From Bugula neritina (lineage: Eukaryota; Bryozoa; Gymnolaemata; Cheilostomatida; Bugulidae), in assembly GCA_964035545.1 (NCBI GenBank), contig OZ037767.1:24571128-24635127 (forward strand): a DNA stretch of 64,000 nucleotides, given 5' to 3'. The position numbers and the translations under genes were made by a program. Shown here one piece after another: positions 25,770 to 38,417 of this stretch. How positions within the stretch are numbered: the first letter of the stretch is position 1; each line of letters opens with the position of its first letter. The notes beneath the pieces are model-generated. The model did no database searches and had not been told where the DNA came from. It was given only the letters and a program-made list of their open reading frames with translations.

Positions 25770-26863
25770 TGTAAATACCCTTTAACTTATACTAAATGTC
25801 TCTAATGTAGCATTAATAAAATAAATGTTGCTATTTATTGTTTTTAGTAATTTTGAAAGTCCCATGAGTGTCATTATATCAGTCGATATATACCCGTATA
25901 TGTATATAATATATTATATATAAATGATATGTTATGTATATAATGCAGTAATACTAATACGTAAGATACTAGTTTATAATATACATAATATTAATATTAA
26001 AATATTGTTGCTTAGCTAGAACTTAGTAAACAAAAAGAAATAAATATAATATGTGTAGAGCTCAAGTTCAAATTATCAATGTTTAATTGTTAATTGTTTT
26101 TTTTATCAGATAACTAAGTTATTATGTAACACATCACAATTGATATTTACAGTAACTTGTCATTTTATAAACATGACTGATATTATAACTAAAGGTTCAC
26201 CTATGTTTTTCTTAGTTAAATTATACTATTATTTTCTCACTGTAAATATATTATGTAGTTTTCTCTCCAATCAGGGGTTGAAAGTGCTAAACTTTCAATT
26301 CTCTATTCTTCCCTTACTGTTTTACTGAGTTCCTAATCAGTAAAATATCAATCCTGAATGTCTGTGAAACTGTGAAATTGACAAAAAGACTTAAAATTGC
26401 TTTTGAATTGAGATTTATTAAGCTACATTACTTATTGTTGGCTGTAGATACTTTATAATCTGAGGCATGCATACTGTTTGTAAATGGAAATACTTAATCT
26501 GAATTAAGAAACAACACTTTCAGTTATTGCCAGAATATATCTTTGTTTTTTAGAGCCACAATATAAAAATATTTTAAATAAAATATATAAAATTTAATTG
26601 TAAAGATAAGCACTTAAACATCTAATTTCAAATGAAGCAGTACCTTTAAAACATGAATATGATTTTTTAACCAGCTTATATGCCTAGTTACCATCTAAAT
26701 AAACAGAACCCAAACCTTTAGTGCAAAACTTCAAAAGCACGCAGGTGTTTTGGTTTATTTGCCAGGCTGGTTGCGTTTAGTGTGATTTAATCTTTGGCAG
26801 CAATAATATTTTTATTTTCCCATGATTTTATCAGCATGCATACTTATTATTTATTACTTTTTG
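25770..26863. other. AT-rich region between convergent MMP paralogues 2 and 4
   Basis: Paralogue 2 polyadenylation signal at 25815-25820, then ATATAT-rich DNA. No supported gene. Confidence 0.6.
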
Positions 26864-28420
26864 TTACTTAGCAACCCCAAACATGTCAATAGCCCCAGCA
26901 ATGTCATCATCTGTAAGTGTGTGTCTTGTTGGGCCATAAAAGGCATACATCACAGCTGAGGGCACATTTGAGTGAGCAAATCCAAGTGAGTGGCCCAATT
27001 CATGGAGAGCAACTGTTTTGTAGCTGAAACCTAAAATAATAAATTGGTGCCAGTGAAAAGTTACTTTCGTGTAAAATATATTTAGGGCTTTATACCACTT
27101 ATAGGTATATCGTTACTTACTTTATATCGTTACTTATATAAGTTGATCAGGGGAAACTAAAAGTTTAATTGGCTATCAGAAAAAACCAACATCTTCAGAG
27201 TTGATTTTAGAAAATGAATATGTGATTTAGACTATTGTAGCTTTTAAAAGATCTATATAAACATAACTAAATTAATTTTTGAAAAAACAAAAAGTGTATT
27301 AATTATAAATTAGAAGTTTACAGAAGATTGCTTGCTATTGCGCATGCTTATATAAACATCTTTACAAAACATTACATATAACACAATAATAATATAATAA
27401 AATTAAACTGTTTTTATAGGTTATAACTCACTGTATGGTGGCCGGAAGTTATGGTACTCCGCCCAGCTCTCCGTGTCATCAAAGAACATGTCTCCATTCC
27501 GTGGCAGAGCAGCATAAGCTAGAACCCCGTAAGGTAGAAATGGCCTCCCTAGGTAGTCATAGCGAGTGTGGTGTATATTTATCTCTGCGTGTTGTACTTG
27601 CTGTCCGTTTGGGTGAAATACAAGGTTGGTATTGGCGGCAGCATTCCACTCCTTGCAATATGCAAAGAAATATGAACATAAGATTCATATTTTAGTTGGT
27701 AAGAACCGTAATTATAAAAATATTGCACCCACTGAGATTCGAACCCAAGACCTCCGGCTTGCAAGTAGGCGCGCTACCAATGCACCACAGGGGCTACTAG
27801 GTAAACGACAGTAATGCAGCCATTATAGCTGATCGATAATATATTGTTCAAAATTTTAATCAAAACAAACCTAACTGTGTTATGGTGTCCTATACCAACG
27901 CTTTGAAAATGCTTCATAAGTAGCTTGAAAATTAAAATTAGAAACTAATTGATAAATCTGCAAATACATTCCGGATATGGAATAAATTATATTTGTAATG
28001 GCTTGGTTATTGCCTATATCTAATGTAACTGTGTATAGATAACATTTTAAATGCTTCAGTTAAATAGAGAATTAACTTGCCTATAATATTATCACCATGT
28101 GCGAGGTCATATTTAAAAATTATGGTGATGGGCGGAATATTATCAATATAATTATTATATGCATCCACTTTGCACTCCATAAGCAAGCGATTAATCACTA
28201 TTAAAATAATATTACCGTCATACCAAAACCAAAATTAGGAATTTTGAATTTTTTGAGATGTCAGTCTTTGGAATGTAATAAATGTAAATTTCATATGTTT
28301 ATTCATAACTGTTCTGAAAATAGTGTATGGAGCTTAAATACAGAACTGAAATATAACCAAATTCATACCATGGAGCTCATCTTTAGGCTTTCCAATCTTA
28401 TGCTAACAAACTAATATTGG

Positions 28421-28487
<67 letters not shown>

Positions 28488-30931
28488 TTACACTCACATC
28501 AACGACATGCTTCATAATAGCTTCCTGATCATCTACAGACATGTCTGGCGTGTGGTTCCTGAACTGAATGTCAATCTGCCTGCCTCTTTGCCATCTCATC
28601 TTCAACAGGATGTACCTTTTCACCCTTGTAGTACCTGCTGGGTAAAAGTCCTTATCCCCACACCGAGGTTTGTTCATTTGGGCTATAGTAGCATCGTCCA
28701 GCACTCCTACAAGAGCATAACAACGCAATTCAATCTCGCTGAAATTATTCATTCATAGCATCATTCACTTCCGTCACTTCTTCAATAAACACCCCATTTC
28801 CCTCAGAGTGAAATTTAAATTTCATATAATTGTCAATTTCAAATCTATCATTTGTTGTGGATATTTTCAACATATAATAAACGTCTCTGTAATTTATAAA
28901 AACTTGCGTTGTAATCTATAAGTGCAGTAAAAACTGTTAAGACATCATAATGTTGACACACTAGCATAACAGTAATTATCAACACATTTTAGGAAGCTAT
29001 TATACAAATCTATGCATACAATATCTGTTAATTGAGCTATTAAGTTTTGACTAGTAAAATTTAACTATAATAAACCAGTAACTATCAACCTACACTTCCT
29101 ACCTTATACACATGGATACACAGTCAGTACAAAGTATATATCCTTCTGGGAAACACCTTATAGCATTTTGATTCAGTAGCTTTTTGCACTGTACAGTTTT
29201 CTATGTCTTCAACTACATGTTTAGGAGTATAATATAATAGGTAACTAGGTAATTTTGTATAACATTGATTCTCCAACAGTCTACAATATATTCTTTAATA
29301 TATCTACCTATAATCTAGCCGATTACGAGGTTGCCTTTGAGTATATCATCAACCATGGGTGGATTCTATATATTATTATTTTACAATTAGACCAGCAAGA
29401 TTTTATATCTAACTCTAAATTTAACTAGGATGTGTATATAAAACAAATTGTGTTAACAAAAATTCCATTATTGATCTTTAATGAAAATGTGGAACAAGGA
29501 TTAAACACTCTAAGTTATACTGGTTTTATTTAAAATATTTACCTTCTAATATAAATTTAATTGATAAATTCACTGAAATGCTTTTTCATGTCTACATCTA
29601 CCTACATAAATCTGTAGTAGATTTTACGTTATAATTACAGCATAATATTAAGTTGACCTTTACAAGGGAGAGCTGGCTTTATACCAACTGTTTCATAAGA
29701 TTTTTTTGTCTGTATAGCCTAAGCTCTTGTTGTTATATGCTAGGGACAGTATTGCTGTTACACTTTACTGATGAGCTTATGTTTAAAGTACAACTGCTAC
29801 ATGTAGCAGCTGGTGAAGTTGGTTTACCATATCACCTGTTACAGGAAGCTGAGCATATCTCTGCATTTTTCTCAATGCTCTCTTCATTTCTTGTGAAGGT
29901 GGCTTAACTTCACCACTATTCAATGACTCACTCAGATAGCCAAACTGTTCCAACCATCTAAAACATGGATAATACATTCAGTAGAACAATAGATGGTGAC
30001 AGCTCAAAGCATTCAAATTTTTTCACTCAATAATGCAATAGATTTCAAATTTAACTAGTAGTTTACATTTTTCAACTTTTGCAAACCAATTTGAAACTTA
30101 ACATGTTTGGAAATAATCATTGTTTAAAGTCAATTGATCAAAGCTTTACTCCAGGTCTAAAAAATTGTTTCATACTTATGAATCTGTTTGGTATGAAGTG
30201 CATTACTTAATTAAAGTCTTGTGAATTTGAACATTTGCGTTTATGGAACCCATTACCTGTGTCCAGTATACATTTATAAATAATTCATAATATTTCTTAA
30301 TAAAAGGTTTTTCAAACAGCGAAGTCGTATGCCGAACTTAGAGCCGACATCTGTAGATGTTCTTTTGAACACAAAATATTTGTTAAGTTTCTAAGTTTTC
30401 TGATAAATAAATATATGGTACAAAGTGTTGGAATTACAAAAACTGAACTATTATTTGAATTAAGTTCAATAATAAATTAGCAAATTTTTTTTGAAAGCAA
30501 GCAAATAGAAACATATACCTGACGGCTTTCTCTATTTCTTTGTTTGTTCTCGTAATGTTTTTACTCATTTTGTTATTCAAAACACTGTTTAGTTTTGAAG
30601 TCGGTTTCATAGAATTCTTTTTAATTATCTGCATGTGTGCTAGAGTTGATGGTTTCACTGAAGGCAGTATCGTAGGTCGATGGGTTGAATTGGGTTTGGG
30701 TGAGAGCTGTTCCACAGGTAATATTGATGTATTTACAGACAGTGTGGTTGGCACAACCGAGACAACTGGAGGTGTGTGTGATTGTGACATAGATGGGCTT
30801 GGTAACGTCTCTACCGTAGGTTTAGTCACAGAGTTAGAACTAGTAATCGGTGCTCCAACACACTGGTGTGTAGTTGTGTTTAGAACCAAAGCTAGACATA
30901 ATATTGTAGTGTGTTTTAATGAAGCTTTCAT
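26864..30931 (-). CDS. Secreted matrix metalloproteinase with PGBD prodomain and canonical cysteine switch (MMP paralogue 4)
   Basis: Matrixin-type zinc endopeptidase, the most canonical of the four. Exons in transcript order: 30931-30519, 29957-29836, 28706-28498, 27651-27432, 27030-26864; 1131 nt, 376 residues. It has a signal peptide (LKHTTILCLALVLNTTTHQC), then a Ser/Thr/Pro-rich linker of about 100 residues that is unusual at this position. The peptidoglycan-binding-like prodomain follows (EMKRALRKMQRYAQLPVTG, residues about 159-179). The cysteine switch is KPRCGDKD (Cys194) and the furin site TTRVKR ends at residue 209. The catalytic helix is HELGHSLGFAH (His331, Glu332, His335, His341) with Met-turn SAVMYAFY. 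It keeps the full-length loop before the zinc helix (ESWAEYHNFRPPYSF) and lacks the extra cysteine pair. No hemopexin domain. Intron phases equal those of its three neighbours. Confidence 0.9.
27724..27794 (-). repeat. tRNA-derived SINE head, copy 1
   Basis: On the minus strand it starts GCCCCTGTGGTGCATTGGTA and contains a B box GGGTTCGAATC. The acceptor, D and T stems can be paired with wobbles and one mismatch, but the anticodon arm does not fold. It shares 71-nt length and sequence with 33336-33406, including the flanking AGTAGCCCCTGTG and a downstream ATTTTTATA. It lies in intron 3 of MMP paralogue 4. Probably a SINE or tRNA pseudogene rather than a working tRNA. Confidence 0.7.
28424..28484. 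repeat. (TA)n microsatellite in MMP paralogue 4 intron 3
   Basis: About 30 TA units, ending some 15 nt beyond the exon 3 donor. It causes long artefactual Tyr/Ile frames on both strands. Confidence 0.95.
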
Positions 30932-31345
30932 GTTTGTTGGGTGCTTTCTATGATAGTTGACAAAAATCTGAAAGTAGTAAAGGAACAAAATGAGTAATCT
31001 TGATGCACGAAAATGTCATTCAATACAGTTTGTTGTAGCCTGGTGTACTTTTGTCTATAGTTGACCCTTTTCCTCCTCCCTCCTCCCTCCTCCTGTTTCT
31101 CCTCCCCTCATCTTTCTCCTTCTGGTTACAACTATACTATACGGTAGCAAATCATACTGAAAGCCCCCATGCCATACACATATTATCCATGAAAAGCTAT
31201 AAAATCCCATCACACCACCAGAATGCAAAAAAAGAGGGTTTGAAAAGTACTTATATATTTGTGAATGGCTGAAGGATTGGGTGCGGCATAATTGGTTGGA
31301 AAATTTAATAAATAGTAACTTCAACAGTAGGCTATTGTGCAGCAT

Positions 31346-31838
31346 ACAGTAGTATAGAGTAATATAGAGTAGTATAGAGTAGTATAGAGTAGTATAGAGT
31401 ATTATAGAGTAGTATCAAGTAATGTATTGAGTAGTATAGAGTAGTATAGAGTAGTATAGAGTAGTATAGCGTAGTTATACTGAGTAGTATAGAGTAGTAT
31501 AGAGTAGTATAGAGTAGTATAGAGTAGTATAAAGTAGTATAAAGTAGTATAAAGTAGTAATATAGAGTAGTATAGAGTAGTATAGAGTAGTATAGCGTAG
31601 TTATACTGAGTAGTATAGAGTAGTATAGAGTAGTATAGCGTAGTTATACTGAGTAGTATAGAGTAGTATAGAGTAGTATAGAGTAGTATAAAGTAGTATA
31701 AAGTAGTATAAAGTAGTAATATAGAGTAGTATAGAGTAGTATAGAGTAGTATAGCATAGTTATACTGAATAGTATAGAGTAGTATAGAGTAGTATAGAGT
31801 AGTATCAAGTAATGTATTGAGTAGTAAGAAGTTACATT
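31346..31838 (+). repeat. Minisatellite of GTAGTATAGA 10-mers with higher-order structure
   Basis: About 490 bp of 10-nt units (AGTAGTATAG), with a variant block GTAGTTATACTGAGTAGTAT repeating at intervals, so a higher-order period is present. The minus-strand frame of Tyr/Ser/Ile/Leu strings is an artefact. Confidence 0.92.
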
Positions 31839-33335
31839 ATGGAATAATATGAAATAGAATGAAATAGTACATGCTCCCATTGAAACAAACTTTACTAACG
31901 TTACAGTTTATTACAGAAAATATAATATTTCCTAATGGAAGTTCATAGTTATATGTCAAGTGATAATTATGCAGTCATGCTATGTGCCTTGGCTAACTAT
32001 GACTACCTCATAGCAGATATAAAATAGGAATGCCTTCTTTGTCTAGAATTATTTTATGAAGATTTATTATAATTCAAAAACTGTTAAGTTTTTTTTTCTA
32101 CATGATGGAACATTACTTCCTAGGCCGTTTTTGCTATTATATATAACCTATAATTCAATATTATTATTAATATATTGAAATAGCCAAGCATTAACCAGTT
32201 ATCTATAATTGCAATTTAATATCAATACTTGCATAAAACTAGCCTATAAAATAACTATTATAAACGTTAATCAACTATGAAATATTCATTATTTAATATA
32301 ACATTATACATGCATAGCAAAATCCAGTACTATTCGATTAATTTTTTCAAGCTGTGAAGTTGGTTTATAAAATTGAGTGTATGACATAAACAGCCAATAA
32401 AAACCAAGTATAAGACAGTAGAGTGAAGGGTTTTTATAGTAAGGAATATCATTATTTTGTTAGAATTTAGAAGACATGGATGACTGAAAAAATATGCAAC
32501 ATGTTACAACATATATATAAATATTCATGTTGACACATAAAGATTTATCCTAATTTTACCCTTGTCTTTCTTACAAGCTTATTACAAGTGACTGAGAAAA
32601 AATAGGTTTTTATTCAATATAGCCAGTTGTCAACGTGGCGGAGGTATATGCAGGGGTACCCATACCCCCTGACTTTTCCTTTAGGTCCCCTAAAGCTAAC
32701 AGTACCCTCACCATAGTAACACATACAGCATTATTAAAGGCTATAATCAATCAGTTCTATTTATATCATCAATAGTTCTTTGTTTCATTGTAAGCTGCCA
32801 TGAATATTGGTAATTTTAAAATACTGAGCTGTGACTTAAAATTGAATAATTTACAATTTCAAACAAGAATCTGCATTCACCCTGCAAGTTCTATGACATG
32901 CACTTTGATGTTATTAAAGGGGACTTCCTTTAAAACAGAAAATAATATATTTTTAGTATATATTATTCAGCGCAAATTTCATCAAAACCATTGTTTGGCA
33001 AAATTCCAGTTACCTATGATGTTGAAGTTGTACTAATAATTAGCATTATTTTAAAATTAATAGTCGAAATAACATGAATTAATTAATGCTGCATGCTTTT
33101 TCATTTCTTGACTAGACTACATACACCAACTGCTCAATTTACTGTGTCAATGTGACTCATTTTGATAAAAGCAACTCCATGACTAGCTACTGTGACTAAA
33201 TTACCTCCTGATTTGACCGTAGCATGACTTTTACTTCTACACAACTCTACCTGCTACTACTTTAATACTATAGATTAGCAACTACAAAAACTGATGCCTA
33301 CATTAGAAAATTATTAAGTCTGCTATAAAAATCTT

Positions 33336-33406
33336 GTCCCAACTGGGATTCGAACCGCAGACCTCCGGCCTGCAAGCAGTCGCGCTAACCATTACATCAC
33401 AGGGGC
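33336..33406 (-). repeat. tRNA-derived SINE head, copy 2
   Basis: The minus strand starts GCCCCTGTGATGTAATGGTT, with B box GGTTCGAATCC and 71-nt length identical to the copy at 27724-27794. T-stem and acceptor mismatches argue against a functional tRNA. Confidence 0.7.
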
Positions 33407-36086
33407 TACTGGGTAATCCCAAGACTTTATCTGCCATGATTTTATTAGACATATCAAGGCTTATCAGAGAGTTGCTATATGCAAATCTCTGCAGATTTCT
33501 TGAAGTTGCAACTTTTATATCATATTTATTTGCTGGTATTTGTTGGTCAGTTAATGAGATTGTAAACAGGGTTTAGCCCAAAAAGTGAGAAACAAATTTA
33601 TAATTCTATGGTTTGGAGGTTGTGGTCTATAATTTCTAACTTTTCAGCTTTTTTTCATTATTTTTTCTAAAAACTAATTATTTCAGCTTCAAGCTTAATT
33701 ATTTTTTTAATCTATAGTGGTTTCTGCGAGGTTATTGTTACTAACAGCTCTAAAATCAATTTATTTTTACCAAATGGTTAGACTAATACCTTGTTGTTTG
33801 ATTAGGTAGCTGCCCAAGATATATGTCTCATTATTTAACTGTAACTCCCAAATTAGACGAATAGTGCCTAGAAAAACCAGCCACAGTGACAATGATGGCC
33901 CAAGTTTTGCATTACTTGCCATGTTGAAGCATCACACAAAATAATTTTGAATCTAATTAAACATAATTATCATAAATGTTTCTAAATAGCACTATTCCAA
34001 AAACAGCTCCTGCCAAATTAACATTTTATTTTGGTTACGCAGTTCCCACTTTGTGATAGATTCTAACCACATGGCCGTTTCCTATCGAAGAAAATTATCA
34101 TGTCTCCAAATAGCTATAATGGGAGGAAGATGCAAATCTATTCAAATGCATACAGTAAAATGGGGAGATTATTATTTAACCATTTTTAATTAATATGTGC
34201 AATATCCTTACTACCTATGCATGACGGAGTCTAAATTCTACAGAGTTTTTCGGCCAGTTACAGATTATCACAGAGTATAATGAATCTGCACAGTGTTGAA
34301 GTGCAAAACTTTAAACAGCATTAGCTTTTGACTTCCATCTGAACCTGTAGCATTCAGGGAAGTGTAACATTTTGTGCTTCCGTGTTGTATGTATGCATGT
34401 AGGTATATATGCTATATGCTTGTACAGTGTGTAAGTTGTGTGTGTTATGTAAATGATGTGTACTCTTTGTTAGACAATGCTGCTAGGTTCTACAGTGTTA
34501 GATAAAACTGGAAGACTAAATAATTACTTTTTCAAAGTTTTGTAATAAGCTTCTGCTAAAGAGGGAAGTTTTGTAAATAAATAATAAGTTGCTTTAACAG
34601 CTCCAACAGCTAACTAGGCCTGGCCTACCTTGCCACAGTACCAAGATGTCTGAGTCATACCAAGCTAGAATAATTTGAAAGTATGTAATCATTTATGTTT
34701 TATGTTATTAATTTGTTTCGATGCAAAAAATCGCATCATCACACCTTTATAACTTTATGGTATGGAAGGTAATAATTAGAGCACTTCTTGATAATTTATA
34801 AATTTACTTAGAAATAGCTTTATATGGCTATAATTAGCATATGTAACCAGGTAATAGTTTCACTAGTCTACCAGAACTACTACTCGAACAAAGAATTGCA
34901 ATTTATAGTAAGAGTTTATCCCTGTTACTGATTGGTGGTTAATTAGTACGTTGCATCAACTGATGAGTCATCAAATACAAAAATAATAAAAAAGGCCATG
35001 CCACCAAACAGAAATAACTTTTAAATTGTAAATATGTAATTATCCATTATATGAATTTCTTAGAGAAATATTGTACATCAGTAATGCAGTGAAAGAAATA
35101 TAAATAAAAAATTGATGAAGCAAAGGTCTAAATTACGATATAAATGCAAATACCTAGACCACTACCATAAGAAACTAACCTGATATACTAACTTTTTGCA
35201 GTAGATAGAGCAATGGAATGTCTAATTTGATCAGAAGAAAGTAATGACATTTGGGTGGCACTCATTGCGGTTTAATTGTCTGGCCTTTAAGCATTTTCCT
35301 GCCAGTTTAGGATGAAGTCTTGCTATTTTTAATTAATGCTAGTAGCACTTCTATGTTCTCATCATAATCAGTTTTTTCAAACACATTGCAGCCAATATAT
35401 AAATAACTATTAGCAGTGGTTGCTATGCATTACCTGCTTTGCTTTCAAGTAGTTACATAATAACTACCAATTACTCTGAGTGCTTCCTTATTATATAAAC
35501 TAATAATATATGCGTATACTGTCTGTAGTATAAAAATTTTAATTACAACCTGTCTCATATTTAATTTTCTATTTTAAAGCAGTAATGGACAATAAGCTTT
35601 TGAATATATTAATTAACTGTTTTTGAGCATAGAGAATATAAAAAGCAGAGAGAAGACTACAATAAGCTACCATTTGCAATTAAATCATATTATTACTTTC
35701 TTTTACATTTGCAAAAACCAGGATAAATATTCACTTGTACTATATTTTTGCCTCTATGCCTTACTATGCCTGAACATAAGCAATACGTAAACAATCAAAA
35801 CAAACTTGTCTAAGCCTAAGCCCCTTTCCCTTCCCTGTCCTGAGAGAAACTGAACGTCTGCTGAAGAACTCTCCATGAGTACAAGAAACAATAACTCATG
35901 TTCACATTTCTGTTTCATAAATTAGAGTAAAACAGTAAGATGGTAATGTTTTAAGTAGAAAGAAGTCTAAAAGTGTCTCCACCTTTGATGTTTAACAGTT
36001 GTTATTAGGTGGTTAACTAACCAGGTTGATGCATTTAAAAACATTCCAATAACCACAAGTTAGCATCTCTATTGTTTCCCTCCCCC

Positions 36087-36104
36087 ACCCCCCCCCCCCC
36101 CCCA
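36087..36104. repeat. Poly-C tract
   Basis: About 18 consecutive C residues after CCCTCCCCCA in otherwise AT-rich DNA. Approximate coordinates. Confidence 0.85.
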
Positions 36105-36809
36105 AGGCACTTGCACAAATTTTATATATTAATTTTAAATGTTGGTGTGAGAATAGCTATAGTAGTTTTTAGAATAAGATGCACAAACTGTAACTAGAAT
36201 TGGCAAAGAAATTCTTGACAGCTAGTTTTACACTTAAATGTCTTACAACCTTTAAACTCATAGCATCCATTAAACTTAATGTGTGTCTTTTTAAAATTAA
36301 AAACAGGTTTTGGTTGAAAAATTATCATTCTACAGGATAACAGTTAACTAATGGTTTACGATATATGTTACACAATATAGTTAAATGAATGCGCGCCTGC
36401 AAGATTTGAAATAACACTAATCTGTATAACTGTGTGATTGCAAGCAGTACTTACAATCCTTCATATTAATCAGCTTCTTCCAACTCCTGAATGAAGGTAC
36501 TTTTTATCAACAGTTATCTTTTTTGCCAATGCTGTAAATGAATACTTTATTATTCGAATTACACTATTATTTTGTCTTGACTAACACTCTAAAAGGAAAT
36601 CTAGTGACAGAGCACTAGCTACCTTCACTCTGTACTGATTTCCCAATGAACTTCATTATTATATAGATAAATGGTAGTACGTCTCTCAGCTGTGCGCTCT
36701 GCATAATATGTATATTATATTATTTATTCAGCTTCCCATTCATCAACTTCCACAAGATACAGCTGTCAGTGTATTGAGTGTACAATATATGCCCTCTGAG
36801 TGTTTCCAG

Positions 36810-37160
36810 TAATACAATAAAATGCAATATAATATAACATAATATAATATAATATATTGTTAATCAACATAATTAATGCAATATATTATATAGTATAATA
36901 TAATGTAATATATTACAATGCAATATAGTATAATAAAATATAACATAATAGAATATAATGTAATATAATACAATGCAGTATAATGCTATGTATTATGATA
37001 TGATGTAACATAATTTAATATAATACAGCATAATAAAACGCATTGTAGTGTATTATATATATTGTAAACTAGTATAATGTAATGTAATAGAACTGCAGTA
37101 TAATGCAACATAATGTAATACAAAATCATATATTATCGTATCATTTTGTGTTGCATTATA
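36810..37160. repeat. Low-complexity AATATAATATAAC-type DNA
   Basis: Irregular tandem TATAA/TAATA units, the same class as 22130-22460. Confidence 0.8.
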
Positions 37161-38417
37161 TTATATTTTACTACATTACACACCACACATTGGTTGGCTG
37201 TGTTCAGGATGAGTACAGCACAAGCAAAAAACCAATATAATACTCTTTATATATATTACATTATATGCTACAAGAGGCCAGAGCTGCTTTATTCATCCTT
37301 GAGTCTAAGCGTTATTGTATTAAGCTAGCCAGTTAATAGCCACGATATTCTACATAGAGTTGTCTTCCCATGTATTTAGCTGTTTGGCTAATACCATATC
37401 ATTCCAACAAGTGCTCTACACAAAATATAAGCAAATATTTTTATTGCATAACATTATTTTTTTGCTGTTCAAATAGTTGTTTTGCAATGCATAGCTAAGA
37501 TATTGTACAAAACAGTGTAAGCAAAATAGGAAGTCTTAAGTCTTGGAATTTATTCACTGCAATCATTAATATTAACCTATTTTAACTTGGCAAATTTTGA
37601 CTTTTGCCATATTGAAACAAGCACTACTTTTTAAGAATTCTATTACGTGTATTGAACACAATATAAAATAACTATTTTGCAGTAAATAGCTAAATCAGCT
37701 TTACTATGGGGCTAAAATTTCAAAGGCATAAGTTTAGATGGCATTTTGAGTGCTTTTATCAAATTTATTATATGTTGTAATTTTTAATAAAGTCTAACAT
37801 ATAGCAAAAAATTTAAATTTTAAACCGTGTAGATAAATCTTAATAACTAATTAAATGCAGGTGAATTGAAATTAATTATATAACAGGTACAGATTTATCA
37901 TCGGCATCACAAAGATTGAATAAATTGCTACGGCAATGTTTTTATTGCAAGATATGTGTGCTTGAGATAATCTATGAATGATTTAAACACTAGCTTTTGT
38001 TATTTTTATTTTCGCGTAGTGATTAGATGCTACTAGCCGCAATTTATGCCATTAATACAATGACTGGCAGCTAAAGATCTGAGATCTATTGACTTTGTAG
38101 AGAAACTTGAGATTAAACAAGCTAAAAATCTTTCAGAGTTTGAGAAAAAGGTAAAGCTATATTTTAGCAAATAATGTAGCACATGAATTGCTGTAGAATA
38201 TAGTTATTGTAATAAGTATTACAAAAAATATATACATTGACATTGAAATAGCAGAAGCATTTTTATAATATACATAAATAATATTGAGAACGTAGAGTTG
38301 TTAAATAACTATTATAATTATTGCAATGCAAAGATTGCAAGTAAAGCATGTATAATGTGTGCATAAATTGAGATGGCGGTTGAGCAAAGGTTCTGGAGTT
38401 ATGGTCCCACAGATTGT

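Larger units (their letters stand above)
30932..38417. other. 7.5-kb gene-poor repeat-rich region
   Basis: No supported gene on either strand. Identified contents are a minisatellite (31346-31838), a tRNA-derived SINE head (33336-33406), a poly-C tract (about 36087-36104) and TATAA-type low complexity (36810-37160). The rest is AT-rich unique-looking DNA. A CT/CCTCC-rich stretch lies at about 31070-31120, upstream of MMP paralogue 4, and could be part of its promoter; that is inference. Confidence 0.6.

Noticed and set aside
27724-27794. Functional tRNA gene
   Set aside because: Anticodon arm does not pair and a near copy with the same flanks exists at 33336-33406, so a SINE is more likely.
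30540-30953. 137-codon plus-strand open frame
   Set aside because: Antisense shadow of MMP paralogue 4 exon 1, which has a signal peptide and phase-consistent splicing.
31644-31880. Tyr/Leu/Ser-repeat open frame, minus strand
   Set aside because: Translation of the GTAGTATAGA minisatellite.
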